A stretch of 64,000 nucleotides of DNA from Sinomicrobium soli (GTDB lineage: Bacteria > Bacteroidota > Bacteroidia > Flavobacteriales > Flavobacteriaceae), in contig NZ_QLNV01000007.1 in NCBI RefSeq assembly GCF_003285545.1, positions 1-64,000 on the forward strand. The letters run 5' to 3'. The notes below the pieces were generated by a model. It saw only the letters and a program-made list of their open reading frames with translations, was not told the origin of the DNA and did no database searches. Within the stretch, counting starts at the first letter, position 1, and each line of letters begins with the position of its first letter. A program made the position numbers and the translations under genes. Shown here piece after piece: positions 18,307 through 27,370 of this stretch.

Positions 18307-18556
18307 TGGTCTGAATTTTGTATAGTTGCGGAATGTCCCGTTTTCGTCCCATTCCGGAAAAATCCTGTTTAAAAACCCGGTAATGATGTTTTATTTACAA
18401 CAAAACCTCGTTTACGCGGGTGCAATTTAATGAATTATCAAAAATAATAAGATTTTAGTTCATATTTGTAATTTTTATAAAATATCGGGACACCTCTGAA
18501 ATTACCGTTCTTTTTTCACTTAATTTTAGGCCGGACAGTATCCAACCTGAAACAGC

Positions 18557-19411
18557 ATGAACAACATTACTTTACTGATATCCTGTAAGGATGCCGAAGG
18601 GATCATAGCTTCGGTGACGCGTTTTATTTTTGAAAAGAACGGCAATATCGTATATATCGATCAGCACGTCGATGCAGAGCACGGCATTTTCTTTATGCGG
18701 CTGGAAAGCCAGTTTGCCATAAGTCCGGGTACCCCGGAAGCCTTCCGCAGTGAATTTGCCGAAAACATTGCTTCCCGTTACGGCATGACCTGGGAACTGT
18801 ATACCGACCGGAAGAAACCCGGAATGGCCCTTTTTGTTTCCAGGTATGATCACTGTCTTTACGACTTGCTGGGCCGGTATAATTCGGGAGAACTTCACAC
18901 AGAGATTCCGTTTATCATCAGTAATCACAACGACCTGCGGTCCGTAGCCGACCGTTTCGATATCCCCTTTCACCATATCCCGGTGACACGCGACAACAAG
19001 GAGCAGGCGGAATCAGAGCAACTGCGCCTCCTGCAGGAAGCCGGGGTAGATTTTATCGTCCTGGCGCGCTATATGCAGATCGTATCTCCCCGTATCATAG
19101 ACCACTACCCCGGCAGGATTATCAACATTCACCATTCCTTTCTCCCGGCTTTCCCGGGTGCCAGGCCCTATCATTCCGCTTTCCGGCGGGGTGTCAAGAT
19201 CATAGGGGCTACCAGCCATTATGTGACGGAAGAGCTCGATGCCGGCCCCATCATAGAGCAGGATATCGCACGGGTCACACATACCCATTCCATCAATGAC
19301 ATGGTCATGAAAGGGCGCGACCTCGAAAAGATCGTACTGGCCCGGGCCGTAAAGCTCCATATTTCGAGAAAAGTGATGGTCTATAACAACAAGACTATCG
19401 TTTTTTCGTAG
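18557..19411 (+). CDS. purU: Formyltetrahydrofolate deformylase
   Basis: A 284-residue enzyme that hydrolyses 10-formyl-THF to formate and THF, balancing one-carbon pools and feeding formate-dependent purine synthesis. It has an N-terminal ACT regulatory domain (about 5-80, LLISCKDAEGIIASVTRFIF) and a C-terminal formyl-transferase-like hydrolase domain (about 90-275). The catalytic Asn/His region is IINIHHSFLPAF and the Asp is in ELDAGPII. Length and order match PurU. It is divergent from icmF with a 250-base AT-rich gap containing TTAATTTTAG, a near match to a -7 box. Confidence 0.94.
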   Translation: MNNITLLISCKDAEGIIASVTRFIFEKNGNIVYIDQHVDAEHGIFFMRLESQFAISPGTPEAFRSEFAENIASRYGMTWELYTDRKKPGMALFVSRYDHCLYDLLGRYNSGELHTEIPFIISNHNDLRSVADRFDIPFHHIPVTRDNKEQAESEQLRLLQEAGVDFIVLARYMQIVSPRIIDHYPGRIINIHHSFLPAFPGARPYHSAFRRGVKIIGATSHYVTEELDAGPIIEQDIARVTHTHSINDMVMKGRDLEKIVLARAVKLHISRKVMVYNNKTIVFS

Positions 19412-19559
19412 AAGGATAAACTCTCCCAAAAAAACTATATCTGTTCACTGTCAGTCCTGACTTCTTTGAAGCCAAAACGGAATACACTGAAATACATGGG
19501 GCTAACTTCGGATGATACCGCTAAATATTTACATATATTTGTTCTTTATACTGACGAAC

Positions 19560-20369
19560 ATGCTGATTTCTTTTACACTTCCTGATCCTGCATTACGTCC
19601 TTATGTAAAGGGGTATTTTTATATTGAATTGGAGGCCAAACCCAACGCCGCTCCTCTGGATATACATCCGGTTGGCTACAATACTATTGCTTTTACGTTA
19701 AACCCAAAGGTATTTAGCTCCAATGATAATGATTATGACTTTAGCTTGAGCTATCACGGTTATATATGCAAGCACATTTCACTTCTGCCGTTGACACCGC
19801 TTATCAAAATGATCGTCGTTTCTTTTACGGCTACGGGAGCAGCACAATTGTTCCGCATTCCACAACACGAATTGCTAAATCAGATCGTACCTTTTACTGA
19901 TGTTTTTTCCGCCTCAAAAACACTGAACGCTCAATTGGAAGAAACAGATCCCTGCCAAAAACAAGCCTTGGTTCATATAGAAAAATGGCTGTTGCAGCAA
20001 ATACCTGCTAAAGCTCCGTTTCTTTATTCCCCTAATATTGATGAGGCGTGTAAGATTATTCAATCCTGTGAAGGACATATCCGCATTGATGAACTCTGCC
20101 AAAAAGTCGGAATGTCCCAAAGATATCTGGAAAGTCATTTTAAAGAAATGATAGGCGTTTCTCCAAAACTATACTGCCGCATTTCCCGTTTTATTGCCGT
20201 ATATCAGTCTATACTTCAAAACAGTCATGTCGAATGGGGTGAATTGGTTTACCGTTACCGCTTTTTTGACCAGGCTCATTTTATACGAGACTTTAAAGCC
20301 TTTTTTGGGTATTCTCCTTCCAAAATCCATTTGGCAAATAGCCATCTTACCAGGAAAATTATCTTGTAA
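19560..20369 (+). CDS. AraC-family transcriptional regulator
   Basis: A 269-residue regulator. The N-terminal part (MLISFTLPDPALRPYVKGYF) resembles the beta-rich ligand-sensing region of Bacteroidota AraC proteins. The C-terminal helix-turn-helix pair covers about residues 165-265 (IRIDELCQKVGMSQRYLESH and RFFDQAHFIRDFKAFFGYSP), with the usual GYSPS ending. I prefer the internal ATG, because the 16 residues upstream (MIPLNIYIYLFFILTN) are not family-like. The target is unknown; the lipoprotein cluster downstream is a possible but unproven one. Confidence 0.85.
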   Translation: MLISFTLPDPALRPYVKGYFYIELEAKPNAAPLDIHPVGYNTIAFTLNPKVFSSNDNDYDFSLSYHGYICKHISLLPLTPLIKMIVVSFTATGAAQLFRIPQHELLNQIVPFTDVFSASKTLNAQLEETDPCQKQALVHIEKWLLQQIPAKAPFLYSPNIDEACKIIQSCEGHIRIDELCQKVGMSQRYLESHFKEMIGVSPKLYCRISRFIAVYQSILQNSHVEWGELVYRYRFFDQAHFIRDFKAFFGYSPSKIHLANSHLTRKIIL

Positions 20370-20461
20370 TTCCCTTTTTTCGAATTTTTACAATCTCCGC
20401 ATTTTTTACTGATCTATATTCGCCTTACTGATTAAATTCCTTCAGGCAGGACTGAAAATTC

Positions 20462-20482
20462 CCTGCCTGGCCGGCAGGCAGG
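20462..20482. repeat. 21-bp GC-rich palindrome (CCTGCC-GGCAGG module)
   Basis: CCTGCCTGGCCGGCAGGCAGG, one of at least five copies in the window (others near 24185, 33675, 45141 and 61072). Here it lies in a 236-base intergenic gap with no other recognised feature. Confidence 0.8.
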
Positions 20483-20605
20483 ATTACTCTGTGCTCGTGG
20501 GGCAGACTGCTGTACGGACAGACATTGATCTATGGTATAGAAACCAATAGCCATCGGGATTGATATCATCCTGCTTGTATATACTGTTAACCCAAAAATA
20601 TTCGA

Positions 20606-21007
20606 ATGAACGCAAAATATTGTTTTTTGATCATTTTTTTGTTTGCCGGTGAATTGTCGATCTCCTGCTCAGGCCGATCTGAGGGTACAAAAAAGCAGCT
20701 CAAAAATGAAGCGTTTCCCATTCCTTATCCCGAAGAAGGTGATGTTATTACCGATAAATGGGATGGTACTTCCGGGCACCGGACTGTAAAATATCCGGAC
20801 AAACAACATCGGGAACTCATCGACTTTTACAATGACTATACCTCCGGAAGCGACTGGAAACGTACAACATCAGGAAAGGGGGCTATACCCGCTGTTATTT
20901 ACGTTCATCTCCACAAAGGATATACCATAGATATTGGCCCTCCGGACACACAGATGGCAAATGCCGTATTGATTTCGCTTTATGTGGCCGATTATTCCGA
21001 TCTCTAA
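20606..21007 (+). CDS. Hypothetical lipoprotein
   Basis: A 133-residue protein with an N-terminal hydrophobic stretch (YCFLIIFLFAGEL) and a lipobox-like SISC at about residues 18-21, so it is probably anchored in the membrane. The rest is polar, and I do not recognise a family. Visible features are YPEEGDVITDKWDGTSGH and a C-terminal ILISLYVADYSDL-like strand. It opens a run of five lipoprotein genes on the same strand, but the 106-base gap to the next gene leaves co-transcription uncertain. Confidence 0.7.
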   Translation: MNAKYCFLIIFLFAGELSISCSGRSEGTKKQLKNEAFPIPYPEEGDVITDKWDGTSGHRTVKYPDKQHRELIDFYNDYTSGSDWKRTTSGKGAIPAVIYVHLHKGYTIDIGPPDTQMANAVLISLYVADYSDL

Positions 21008-21113
21008 AAAACTTGATTGTGATGAAACATCCATGACTATGTTTTTAATCACGCAAAGGAATGATAATATGGATGTTCCATATGACCTTTGAAAAAACAA
21101 TAAATATTAACAC

Positions 21114-22190
21114 ATGAAAATTTTACAATGGTTAACGGTTAAACAAAAACGGAGACTGCGGTGGTTTCCGGTATTGTCTGTACTCTCTTTATGGATAATG
21201 GGCTGTAGTAATGACGACGACAATCCCGGGTCCGAGCCACAATATCGGACCGATATATACGTGTGCGGAAGTGAATTCAATGGCAGTCACGATGTTGCAA
21301 AATACTGGAAAAACGGCGAAGGTATTGAACTGAGCGACGGTACCCACAGTGCAGATGCACATGCTATTACCGTGTCCGACAGCACGGTCTATGTGGCCGG
21401 GGCCGAAAAACACGACGGTTCTTATCGCGTCGCCAAATACTGGAAAAACAGTACCGCCGTACCGCTTAGCGACGGTTCCAGCCCCGCCGAAGCCTATTCC
21501 ATTTTTGTGGACGGGAAAGACGTTTATGTAGCCGGCAGAGAAAAACCGGGATCAAATTACAGAGCTGTATACTGGAAAAATGGTGCTCAGGTAGCCCTGA
21601 CCAATGGGGCTTATGATGCAAGTGCAACATCTATTACCGTACACAACGGCGACGTCTATGTAGCCGGTACCGAATCCAACGGCACGCGCGATGTGGCGAA
21701 GTACTGGAAGAACGGCACACCGGTGGTCTTAAGTGACGGTTCCATTCACGGTGATGCGAGTGACATTTTCCTTTCTGAAAACGACATCTATGTGGCGGGA
21801 AGAGGAACCTCTGGTTCCCGATACTGGAAAAACGGGGAGCCCGTGCCCCTTATACAGGAAGGTACCGAGGATCAATACGCCGCCGGCATTTATGTTTCCG
21901 AAGGCAATGTGCATGTTGTGGGAGGCGGGTATGGCGCTTCAAAGGAGATCGTATATTATTGGAAGAACGGCGATCCGGAGATTATAAGTAAACCTAAGGA
22001 TGTTACGACCATGGCATCGTCCATTTTCGTACAGGAAAATGATGTGTATATATCAGGAACAGTGTACAACGGCAGTACAAGTTCTTACAGCGCTCAATAC
22101 TGGAAAAACGGCGAAGTTATACCATTAGGAGAAGGCAAATATTCATCCTTTTCCTCTTCCATCTTTGTGACGAAAACCTTAATCGAATAA
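21114..22190 (+). CDS. Repeat lipoprotein, probable seven-bladed beta-propeller
   Basis: A 358-residue protein with signal peptide and lipobox (LSLWIMGC), the cysteine followed by SNDDDN. This acidic patch resembles the lipoprotein export signal that sends Bacteroidota lipoproteins to the cell surface. From about residue 45 it consists of seven repeats of ~45 residues, each of the form (V/I)Y(V/I)(A/S)G...YWKNG...L(S)DG...A..I.V. Seven YWKN motifs are present, all with the Trp intact. The periodicity suggests a seven-bladed propeller. I know no assigned function. A 13-base gap precedes the next lipoprotein gene, suggesting an operon. Confidence 0.8.
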   Translation: MKILQWLTVKQKRRLRWFPVLSVLSLWIMGCSNDDDNPGSEPQYRTDIYVCGSEFNGSHDVAKYWKNGEGIELSDGTHSADAHAITVSDSTVYVAGAEKHDGSYRVAKYWKNSTAVPLSDGSSPAEAYSIFVDGKDVYVAGREKPGSNYRAVYWKNGAQVALTNGAYDASATSITVHNGDVYVAGTESNGTRDVAKYWKNGTPVVLSDGSIHGDASDIFLSENDIYVAGRGTSGSRYWKNGEPVPLIQEGTEDQYAAGIYVSEGNVHVVGGGYGASKEIVYYWKNGDPEIISKPKDVTTMASSIFVQENDVYISGTVYNGSTSSYSAQYWKNGEVIPLGEGKYSSFSSSIFVTKTLIE

Positions 22191-22203
22191 AAATTATAAC
22201 AAC

Positions 22204-22680
22204 ATGAAGCAATTTTTACTTTTAGCTGTTTGCACACTGGGTTTTCTGTACAGTTGCCAGGACGACGATACCAATACAGACCCACAGATCGATCTGGCAG
22301 TAACATCTTTTGATTTTGAGATTGAAAAAACCTCGGAATTTGAGGGAAACATCCATTTTACAGCCGTCATAAAAAACGTGGCAGACGACTTCCGCTCCGG
22401 GGAAGGACAACAGTCGGTCTATCTGACTGAAAAACCGGCTGCCGGAAAATCAATTACACTGATCAGTAAGAAATTTAAAGACCTGGATGCCGGCGAGACC
22501 GTAGAACTGCAGTTTACCCATCAGGGATGGCGCGTTTCTAAAGAGTTTCCTCCCAGTTTTAAAGTACAGATCAGTTTTGATCCGGACTTGTATATAGACG
22601 ACAACCCCCTGAACAACGATAGCAATTCGAATAACAACTTTAAAGAAATAACAGGACAGCAAATAAATACACGATTCTAA
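22204..22680 (+). CDS. Hypothetical surface lipoprotein, CARDB-like
   Basis: A 158-residue protein with a type II signal peptide (LAVCTLGFLYSC) and acidic residues right after the cysteine (QDDDTN), a surface-export-like signature. The mature part (about 30-150) alternates strands such as DLAVTSFDFEIEKTSEF and IHFTAVIKNVADDF and ends with DDNPLNNDSNSNNNF. This is the pattern of CARDB-type immunoglobulin-like domains in adhesion and cell-wall proteins. The fold assignment is inferred. Probably co-transcribed with the propeller lipoprotein and the next gene. Confidence 0.7.
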   Translation: MKQFLLLAVCTLGFLYSCQDDDTNTDPQIDLAVTSFDFEIEKTSEFEGNIHFTAVIKNVADDFRSGEGQQSVYLTEKPAAGKSITLISKKFKDLDAGETVELQFTHQGWRVSKEFPPSFKVQISFDPDLYIDDNPLNNDSNSNNNFKEITGQQINTRF

Positions 22681-22757
22681 AAGAAATGATTATTACGTCT
22701 TTTAACTCGATGTCTGAACCAGAGTACCTGCAACTGAGAACAAAAACTTTAAACGTT

Positions 22758-23198
22758 ATGAACAAACCAGTTTTCCATATTCTAAAAACAGGAATTGTCT
22801 TTTTACTGATTTGTGTGCTGACAGCGTGCAGCAGCGATGATGACAATACCGCCGAACCCGAACCAGCCCCGGAGGAGCTTATTCTCGGAAAGTGGTATTT
22901 TATCAAGATTATGGCTGCCGACGGTACGATACAATTTCCGGAAAACGATTGTGAAAAGCAGACCTATTATGAATTTGAAGCGGACGGAACGGTCTTGCAA
23001 GGCACCTATGTATTGGACGGGACGGAATGTAAGGGCAATACCGTCACGGCATCCTATGAATTGATTTCCGGCGGCGAAAAACTGCTGGTGACAACATCAG
23101 ACGGCACAGCAAATATTATCGAAATTAGCACTCTGAATGGAAAGATATTAGAAATTATCAATACCGGAGGAATGAAAGGTACTTTCGAAAAAAGGTAG
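22758..23198 (+). CDS. Lipocalin-like lipoprotein
   Basis: A 146-residue protein. The internal ATG gives a clean signal peptide (TGIVFLLICVLTAC) with lipidated Cys followed by SSDDDN, again the acidic export-like patch. The mature domain begins ILGKWYFIKI and continues with ENDCEKQTYYEFEADGTVL and DGTECKGNTVTASYEL. This is typical of small Bacteroidota lipocalin-like lipoproteins, an eight-strand calyx of unknown ligand. The two internal cysteines may form a disulphide. The upstream in-frame ATG at 22686 would bury the signal peptide and is disfavoured. Confidence 0.78.
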   Translation: MNKPVFHILKTGIVFLLICVLTACSSDDDNTAEPEPAPEELILGKWYFIKIMAADGTIQFPENDCEKQTYYEFEADGTVLQGTYVLDGTECKGNTVTASYELISGGEKLLVTTSDGTANIIEISTLNGKILEIINTGGMKGTFEKR

Positions 23199-23278
23199 CC
23201 CTGTCATAAAAGACGAACCTTGAAGTAACTATTGAAAACTACGGACAACTTCAGTACCTTTACCAAAAAAATGTTCGT

Positions 23279-23992
23279 ATGAAAAAAATAGCTTGCATCC
23301 TTACCGTATTCCTGTTGTTCTCCTGTGCCGAACTGCAACAGGTCGTCAACCAGATCCCTTCGTCTTCCGGTACCGGGACGGTCAGCAATACCGATATAGC
23401 CGCCGGTCTCCGGCAGGCCCTTGATATGGGAATAAAGAAACAGGTGAGCAAGCTCACACAGAAGGATGGCTTTTTTAAAAATGAAATGGTAAAGATCATG
23501 CTTCCGGCAGAATTGCAGAAGGTAGACAAGACACTTCGCGATGTAGGGCTGGGCAAGCTGGCCGACGAAGGGCTGAAAGTACTGAACAGGGCTGCCGAAG
23601 ATGCCGTAAAGGAAGCCACTCCCATTTTTGTCAATGCGGTTAAAGGGATTACTTTTGCCGATGCCCGGGACATTTTACTGGGGGCAGACAATGCGGCCAC
23701 CTCTTACCTGCAGCGCACTACCGAAAAACAGTTGTACGACAAGTTTTCCCCGGTTATCAATAATTCCCTCTCCAAGGTGGGAGCTACGGATGTCTGGGCC
23801 AACCTCATCAATAAATACAACACCCTGCCCCTCACCAGCAATGTAAACCCCGACCTGACCGACTATGTTACCGGGCAGGCCCTGGAAGGCGTGTTTACCA
23901 TGATCTCGGTAGAGGAAAAGGAGATACGCAACAAGGCATCCTCAAGAACAACGGACCTGTTGAGGAAGGTTTTTGCCGTTCAGGATAAATAA
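23279..23992 (+). CDS. DUF4197 lipoprotein
   Basis: A 237-residue protein of the DUF4197 family. The signal peptide ends LLFSC (lipobox). The body is mostly helical (ALDMGIKKQVSKLTQKDGFF, LPAELQKVDKTLRDVGLGKL, GITFADARDILLG, ATSYLQRTTEKQLYDKFSP), with a conserved ISVEEKEIR segment near the C-terminus. Family members are widespread in Bacteroidota and Proteobacteria and have no assigned function. It lies 80 bases after the lipocalin-like gene and may be separately expressed. Family identification is strong. Confidence 0.88.
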   Translation: MKKIACILTVFLLFSCAELQQVVNQIPSSSGTGTVSNTDIAAGLRQALDMGIKKQVSKLTQKDGFFKNEMVKIMLPAELQKVDKTLRDVGLGKLADEGLKVLNRAAEDAVKEATPIFVNAVKGITFADARDILLGADNAATSYLQRTTEKQLYDKFSPVINNSLSKVGATDVWANLINKYNTLPLTSNVNPDLTDYVTGQALEGVFTMISVEEKEIRNKASSRTTDLLRKVFAVQDK

Positions 23993-24485
23993 CAAACGGA
24001 ACTGCCATACTTGCCCGTGGGATTATTAGTTCTTAGTTCTTAGTTGTTAGTTGCTGGTTATTGCACCCGAGTGCAGTGGCTTTGTCATTCCGACCGGAGT
24101 GCCTGTCCCGACCTTTTAGTCGGGGAGGAATCTCCGGCGTTCCCTTTATGCTGTTGAAGTTCCTGTGTGCCGGGGTGGAGATTCCCTGCCTGACCGGCAG
24201 GCAGGTTCACTTTCCCGATACTCGGTACAGGCTGTTCTGAATGACAATTTCCGGCTTCCGATCATTTCGTCGTTTGCAAACTGGCGATAGTATCCAGGCA
24301 TTACTCCAATAACTCAATAACCCAACAACTCAACAAGTGTTAATTATATATTAAGTACACCGGTTATTCCCCCGATAATTAATAAATTGCTAATGCAAAA
24401 TTAACCGGTGTATATTTTAAATATTCCGAATTTTGTGTTGTTCGTTTGAACTCCCATAAATGATTATTTGAGTTAGTTAGTTTGG
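23993..24485. repeat. Intergenic repeat cluster, no gene
   Basis: This ~490-base gap holds a TTAGTT-rich tract (near 24027), then a CATTCCGA...GAATCTCC element carrying the inner hairpin GTCCCGAC..TTAGTCGGG. A second, inverted element follows, containing the 21-bp palindrome at 24185-24205 and ending CTGTTCTGAATGAC. AT-rich sequence follows. I see no coding sequence. Confidence 0.75.
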
Positions 24486-24513
24486 AAAAAGGGGCCTTGC
24501 GGCCTCTTTTTTT
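24486..24513. terminator. Bidirectional rho-independent terminator
   Basis: AAAAAGGGGCC, a 4-base loop, then GGCCTCTTTTTTT: a GC-rich stem with A and T runs on either side, so it could stop transcripts from both directions. It lies between the DUF4197 gene and the convergent BtuF-like gene. Confidence 0.75.
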
Positions 24514-24552
24514 AGTTGGTTAGTTCGTAGTTCCTTAGTTCGTAGTCAGTCA

Positions 24553-25350
24553 TCAAAGACGTTCCCGGAGTTGCCGGAAATAATCGAAGGCCCTGGCCAG
24601 GCGGGAGCCGTACCAGCTGAACATTTCCCCGTCTACAAAGACCGTCTTTGCATGGTGGGTAAACCTTCCTATTTCAAAAGCGTGTTCTTCCTTAAAAGGA
24701 TAGGGTTCCGAAGAGAGCAATACGATCTCCGGGTCTCCCTCCATACGTATCTTTTTCAGTTCGATTTCCGGGTAACGCTCCCGGTCGCCGTATATGTTCC
24801 GGAAATGGTTCAGGGTAAGGAGGTGATCTATAAAAGTATTTCCCCCGGCTACCATCCAGGGGTCTTTCCAGATAAAATACGCTGCTTTCAATACCGGTTT
24901 GTCCCGTATAAAGGCCCTGAAATCCCGTAACCGGTTATTGATCTTACCGGTAATACGCGAGGCCTCCGTACGGCAGGCAAACAGCTGCCCGTACTGCTTC
25001 ACCAGTTCGAGGGTGTCATCTATGGTACGGATATCGGATACATGCACCGGGGCTATCCTGTTCAGTTCGGCTACCATCTCCCTTGTATTCTCTTCCTTGT
25101 TACAGAGAATAATATCGGGAGAGAGTTCCCTGATACGGTCGAAATGTACCTTTTTGGTACCCCCTACAACCGTCTTGACCGCCTTGAAATGATAAGGGTG
25201 TACGCAGAATTTCGTTATCCCGACCACTTGTTCCTCCAGGCCGAGGTCGTACAGCAATTCTGTCTGTGAAGGTACAAGCGACACTATGCGCACCGGGGGG
25301 ATACGCTCCGGTTGCAGTATATTTCCCAGCTGATCTTTAAATACCTCCAT
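24553..25350 (-). CDS. BtuF-like helical-backbone metal/cobalamin receptor, without signal peptide
   Basis: A 265-residue protein of the BtuF/FhuD periplasmic-binding superfamily. It shows PPVRIVSLVPSQTELLYDLG at the start of the domain, VGGTKKVHFDRIRELSPDII, and WMVAGGNTFIDHLL. Such proteins bind cobalamin or metal chelates for ABC importers. This one has no signal peptide or lipobox (it begins MEVFKDQLGNILQPER) and no permease or ATPase neighbour, so it is probably cytoplasmic or uses a partner encoded elsewhere. A link to the B12-dependent mutase at 14.8-18.3 kb is conceivable, not shown. It is followed on the same strand side by pyrF, 36 bases upstream in coordinates. Confidence 0.8.
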   Translation of the reverse strand: MEVFKDQLGNILQPERIPPVRIVSLVPSQTELLYDLGLEEQVVGITKFCVHPYHFKAVKTVVGGTKKVHFDRIRELSPDIILCNKEENTREMVAELNRIAPVHVSDIRTIDDTLELVKQYGQLFACRTEASRITGKINNRLRDFRAFIRDKPVLKAAYFIWKDPWMVAGGNTFIDHLLTLNHFRNIYGDRERYPEIELKKIRMEGDPEIVLLSSEPYPFKEEHAFEIGRFTHHAKTVFVDGEMFSWYGSRLARAFDYFRQLRERL

Positions 25351-25386
25351 AAGTATGCTGTTTCCGGAAATGGCATTCCCGGCAAA

Positions 25387-26202
25387 TTACCTGTTCAGGA
25401 TATGTTCCATCTGCTGTTGCAGTTCCCCGGCTGCTTTACGGGCCTGTGCTGCAAAATCCCTGTCTTTCGAGGCATATATAATAGCCCTGGCCGAATTGAC
25501 CAGCAGTCCCACATCAGGAGTCATCCCGTATTTACATACTTCCTCCAGGCTTCCTCCCTGCGCACCCACTCCGGGAACCAGGAGAAAGCTATCGGGAATG
25601 ATCCTCCGGATATCTTCCAGGTATTCGGCCTTTGTAGCCCCCACCACATACATCAGGTTACTGCTGTTGTTCCACTTCTTCGAGGTTTCCAGCACCTCTT
25701 TATACAGCTCCCTGCCTTCGAGTTTCCGGGTCTGAAAATCAAATGCCCCGCTGTTGGAGGTCAGTGCCAGCAAGATCGTATGCCGGTCTTTGAAAGCGAG
25801 AAAAGGTTCTACGGAATCCCTGCCCATATACGGGGCGACCGTTACCGAATCGAAGCCGAGATCCTCAAAAAATGCCCTGGCATACATAGACGAAGTATTC
25901 CCGATATCGCCGCGTTTGGCATCGGCTATGGTAAATATACCGGGATGATGGGCATTGAGATAGTTCATGGTTTTCCGCAGGGCCTCCCACCCCTTGACTC
26001 CATAAGCTTCGTAAAAGGCTATATTGGGTTTATATGCCACCGCGAGATCGTGGGTAGCATCGATGATCGCCTTGTTAAAGGCAAAGATAGGATCTTCCTC
26101 CTCCAGTAAATGCAGGGGAATCCTGTTAAGATCGACATCCAGCCCCACACACAGAAATGATTGTTTGCGGCGGATACTGGCAATGAGTTCCCGGGTTGTC
26201 AT
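25387..26202 (-). CDS. pyrF: Orotidine 5-prime-phosphate decarboxylase
   Basis: A 271-residue enzyme that converts OMP to UMP, the last step of pyrimidine biosynthesis. The catalytic motif [11 protein letters not shown] (about 88-98) and the length fit the group-2 PyrF found in Bacteroidota and Actinobacteria. Other conserved parts are [26 protein letters not shown] and VPGVGAQGG. It lies in a same-strand row purM-prfA-pyrF, an arrangement I recall from Flavobacteria; gaps of about 50 bases allow co-transcription. Confidence 0.95.
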   Translation of the reverse strand: MTTRELIASIRRKQSFLCVGLDVDLNRIPLHLLEEEDPIFAFNKAIIDATHDLAVAYKPNIAFYEAYGVKGWEALRKTMNYLNAHHPGIFTIADAKRGDIGNTSSMYARAFFEDLGFDSVTVAPYMGRDSVEPFLAFKDRHTILLALTSNSGAFDFQTRKLEGRELYKEVLETSKKWNNSSNLMYVVGATKAEYLEDIRRIIPDSFLLVPGVGAQGGSLEEVCKYGMTPDVGLLVNSARAIIYASKDRDFAAQARKAAGELQQQMEHILNR

Positions 26203-26250
26203 AGTAGTACAATATTATCGTTCACCCTTTCGTAAGGCAGACCGGCAGGC

Positions 26251-27324
26251 TTAAAGCACATCGCCTTCTTTCAGTTTTTCGGTATTTTCCACCAGCTTGA
26301 GTTCCCCGACAATCTTTTCGATGTCGCCATTGATGATGTTCTGCAGGTCGTAAAGGGTCAGCCCGATCCGGTGGTCGGTCACCCTTCCCTGGGGGTAGTT
26401 ATAGGTACGGATCTTGGCACTCCTGTCACCGCTGGACACCATGCTTTTCCGCCTGGCGGCATCTTCTTCCTGTTTTTTGGCCAGCTCCCTTTCGTACAGG
26501 CGTGAACGCAGTACCTTAAGTGCTTTTTCGAGGTTTTTATGCTGTGATTTCTCGTCCTGGCAACGCACCTCTATCCCGGTGGGGATGTGCTGTAACTGTA
26601 TGGCCGAATAGGTGGTGTTTACCGATTGTCCGCCAGGACCGGTCGAGGTGGTACGGATGATCTTGACATCGCCCATATCCAGCTCCACATCAAACTCCTC
26701 GGCTTCCGGAAGCACCATTACCGTCGCCGCCGACGTATGTACCCTGCCCTGTGTTTCGGTCTGTGGCACGCGCTGTACACGGTGTACTCCCGCTTCAAAC
26801 TTGAGCGTTCCGTACACATCTTCTCCGTTGACCTCAAAAATGATCTCCTTGAACCCTCCCGAAGTCCCTTCATTAAAATCCACTACGTTCACGCGCCAGC
26901 CCCGGCTCTCGCAATACTTGGTATACATACGGTACAGGTCTCCGGCAAATATGGACGCTTCGTCTCCCCCGGTTCCGGCGCGGATCTCTACCATGGCATT
27001 TTTGGCATCTTCCGGGTCTCTCGGGATCAGCAGGTATTTGATCTCTTCTTCCAGTGCAGGGAGCTTTTCCCTGGCTTCCTCCAGCTGCATCCTGGCCATT
27101 TCCACCATCTCGGCATCGCTCCCGTCTTCGATAATCTCTTCGGCTTCGGCAATATTGTCCGTCAGCATTTTGTACTCCTCCCGTTTTTCCACAATGACAC
27201 GAAGGTCCTTATACTCCTTGTTGAGTTGCACGTAACGCTTCTGGTCGGCAATAATATCGGGTTGTATGATCAGGTCTGAAACCTCATCAAAACGTTGTTT
27301 TACTATATTTAACCTGTCTAACAT
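26251..27324 (-). CDS. prfA: Peptide chain release factor 1
   Basis: A 357-residue factor that recognises UAA and UAG stop codons and triggers peptide release. The peptidyl-transferase motif GGQ is at 231-233 ([12 protein letters not shown]), and its Gln is the PrmC methylation site. The stop-codon recognition tripeptide PxT appears as PQT at 187-189. The N-terminal coiled-coil domain is intact, so this is RF1 and not a peptidyl-tRNA hydrolase-type homologue. Middle gene of the purM-prfA-pyrF row. Confidence 0.97.
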   Translation of the reverse strand: MLDRLNIVKQRFDEVSDLIIQPDIIADQKRYVQLNKEYKDLRVIVEKREEYKMLTDNIAEAEEIIEDGSDAEMVEMARMQLEEAREKLPALEEEIKYLLIPRDPEDAKNAMVEIRAGTGGDEASIFAGDLYRMYTKYCESRGWRVNVVDFNEGTSGGFKEIIFEVNGEDVYGTLKFEAGVHRVQRVPQTETQGRVHTSAATVMVLPEAEEFDVELDMGDVKIIRTTSTGPGGQSVNTTYSAIQLQHIPTGIEVRCQDEKSQHKNLEKALKVLRSRLYERELAKKQEEDAARRKSMVSSGDRSAKIRTYNYPQGRVTDHRIGLTLYDLQNIINGDIEKIVGELKLVENTEKLKEGDVL

Positions 27325-27370
27325 ATACTCTGGTTCATTCGGTTCGCGAAATTAAGACTTTTTTGTCATT

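Noticed and set aside
26612-27279. Two overlapping + strand frames of over 200 codons inside prfA
   Set aside because: They are antisense to release factor 1 and are Ser- or Gly-rich shadow translations without recognisable domains.
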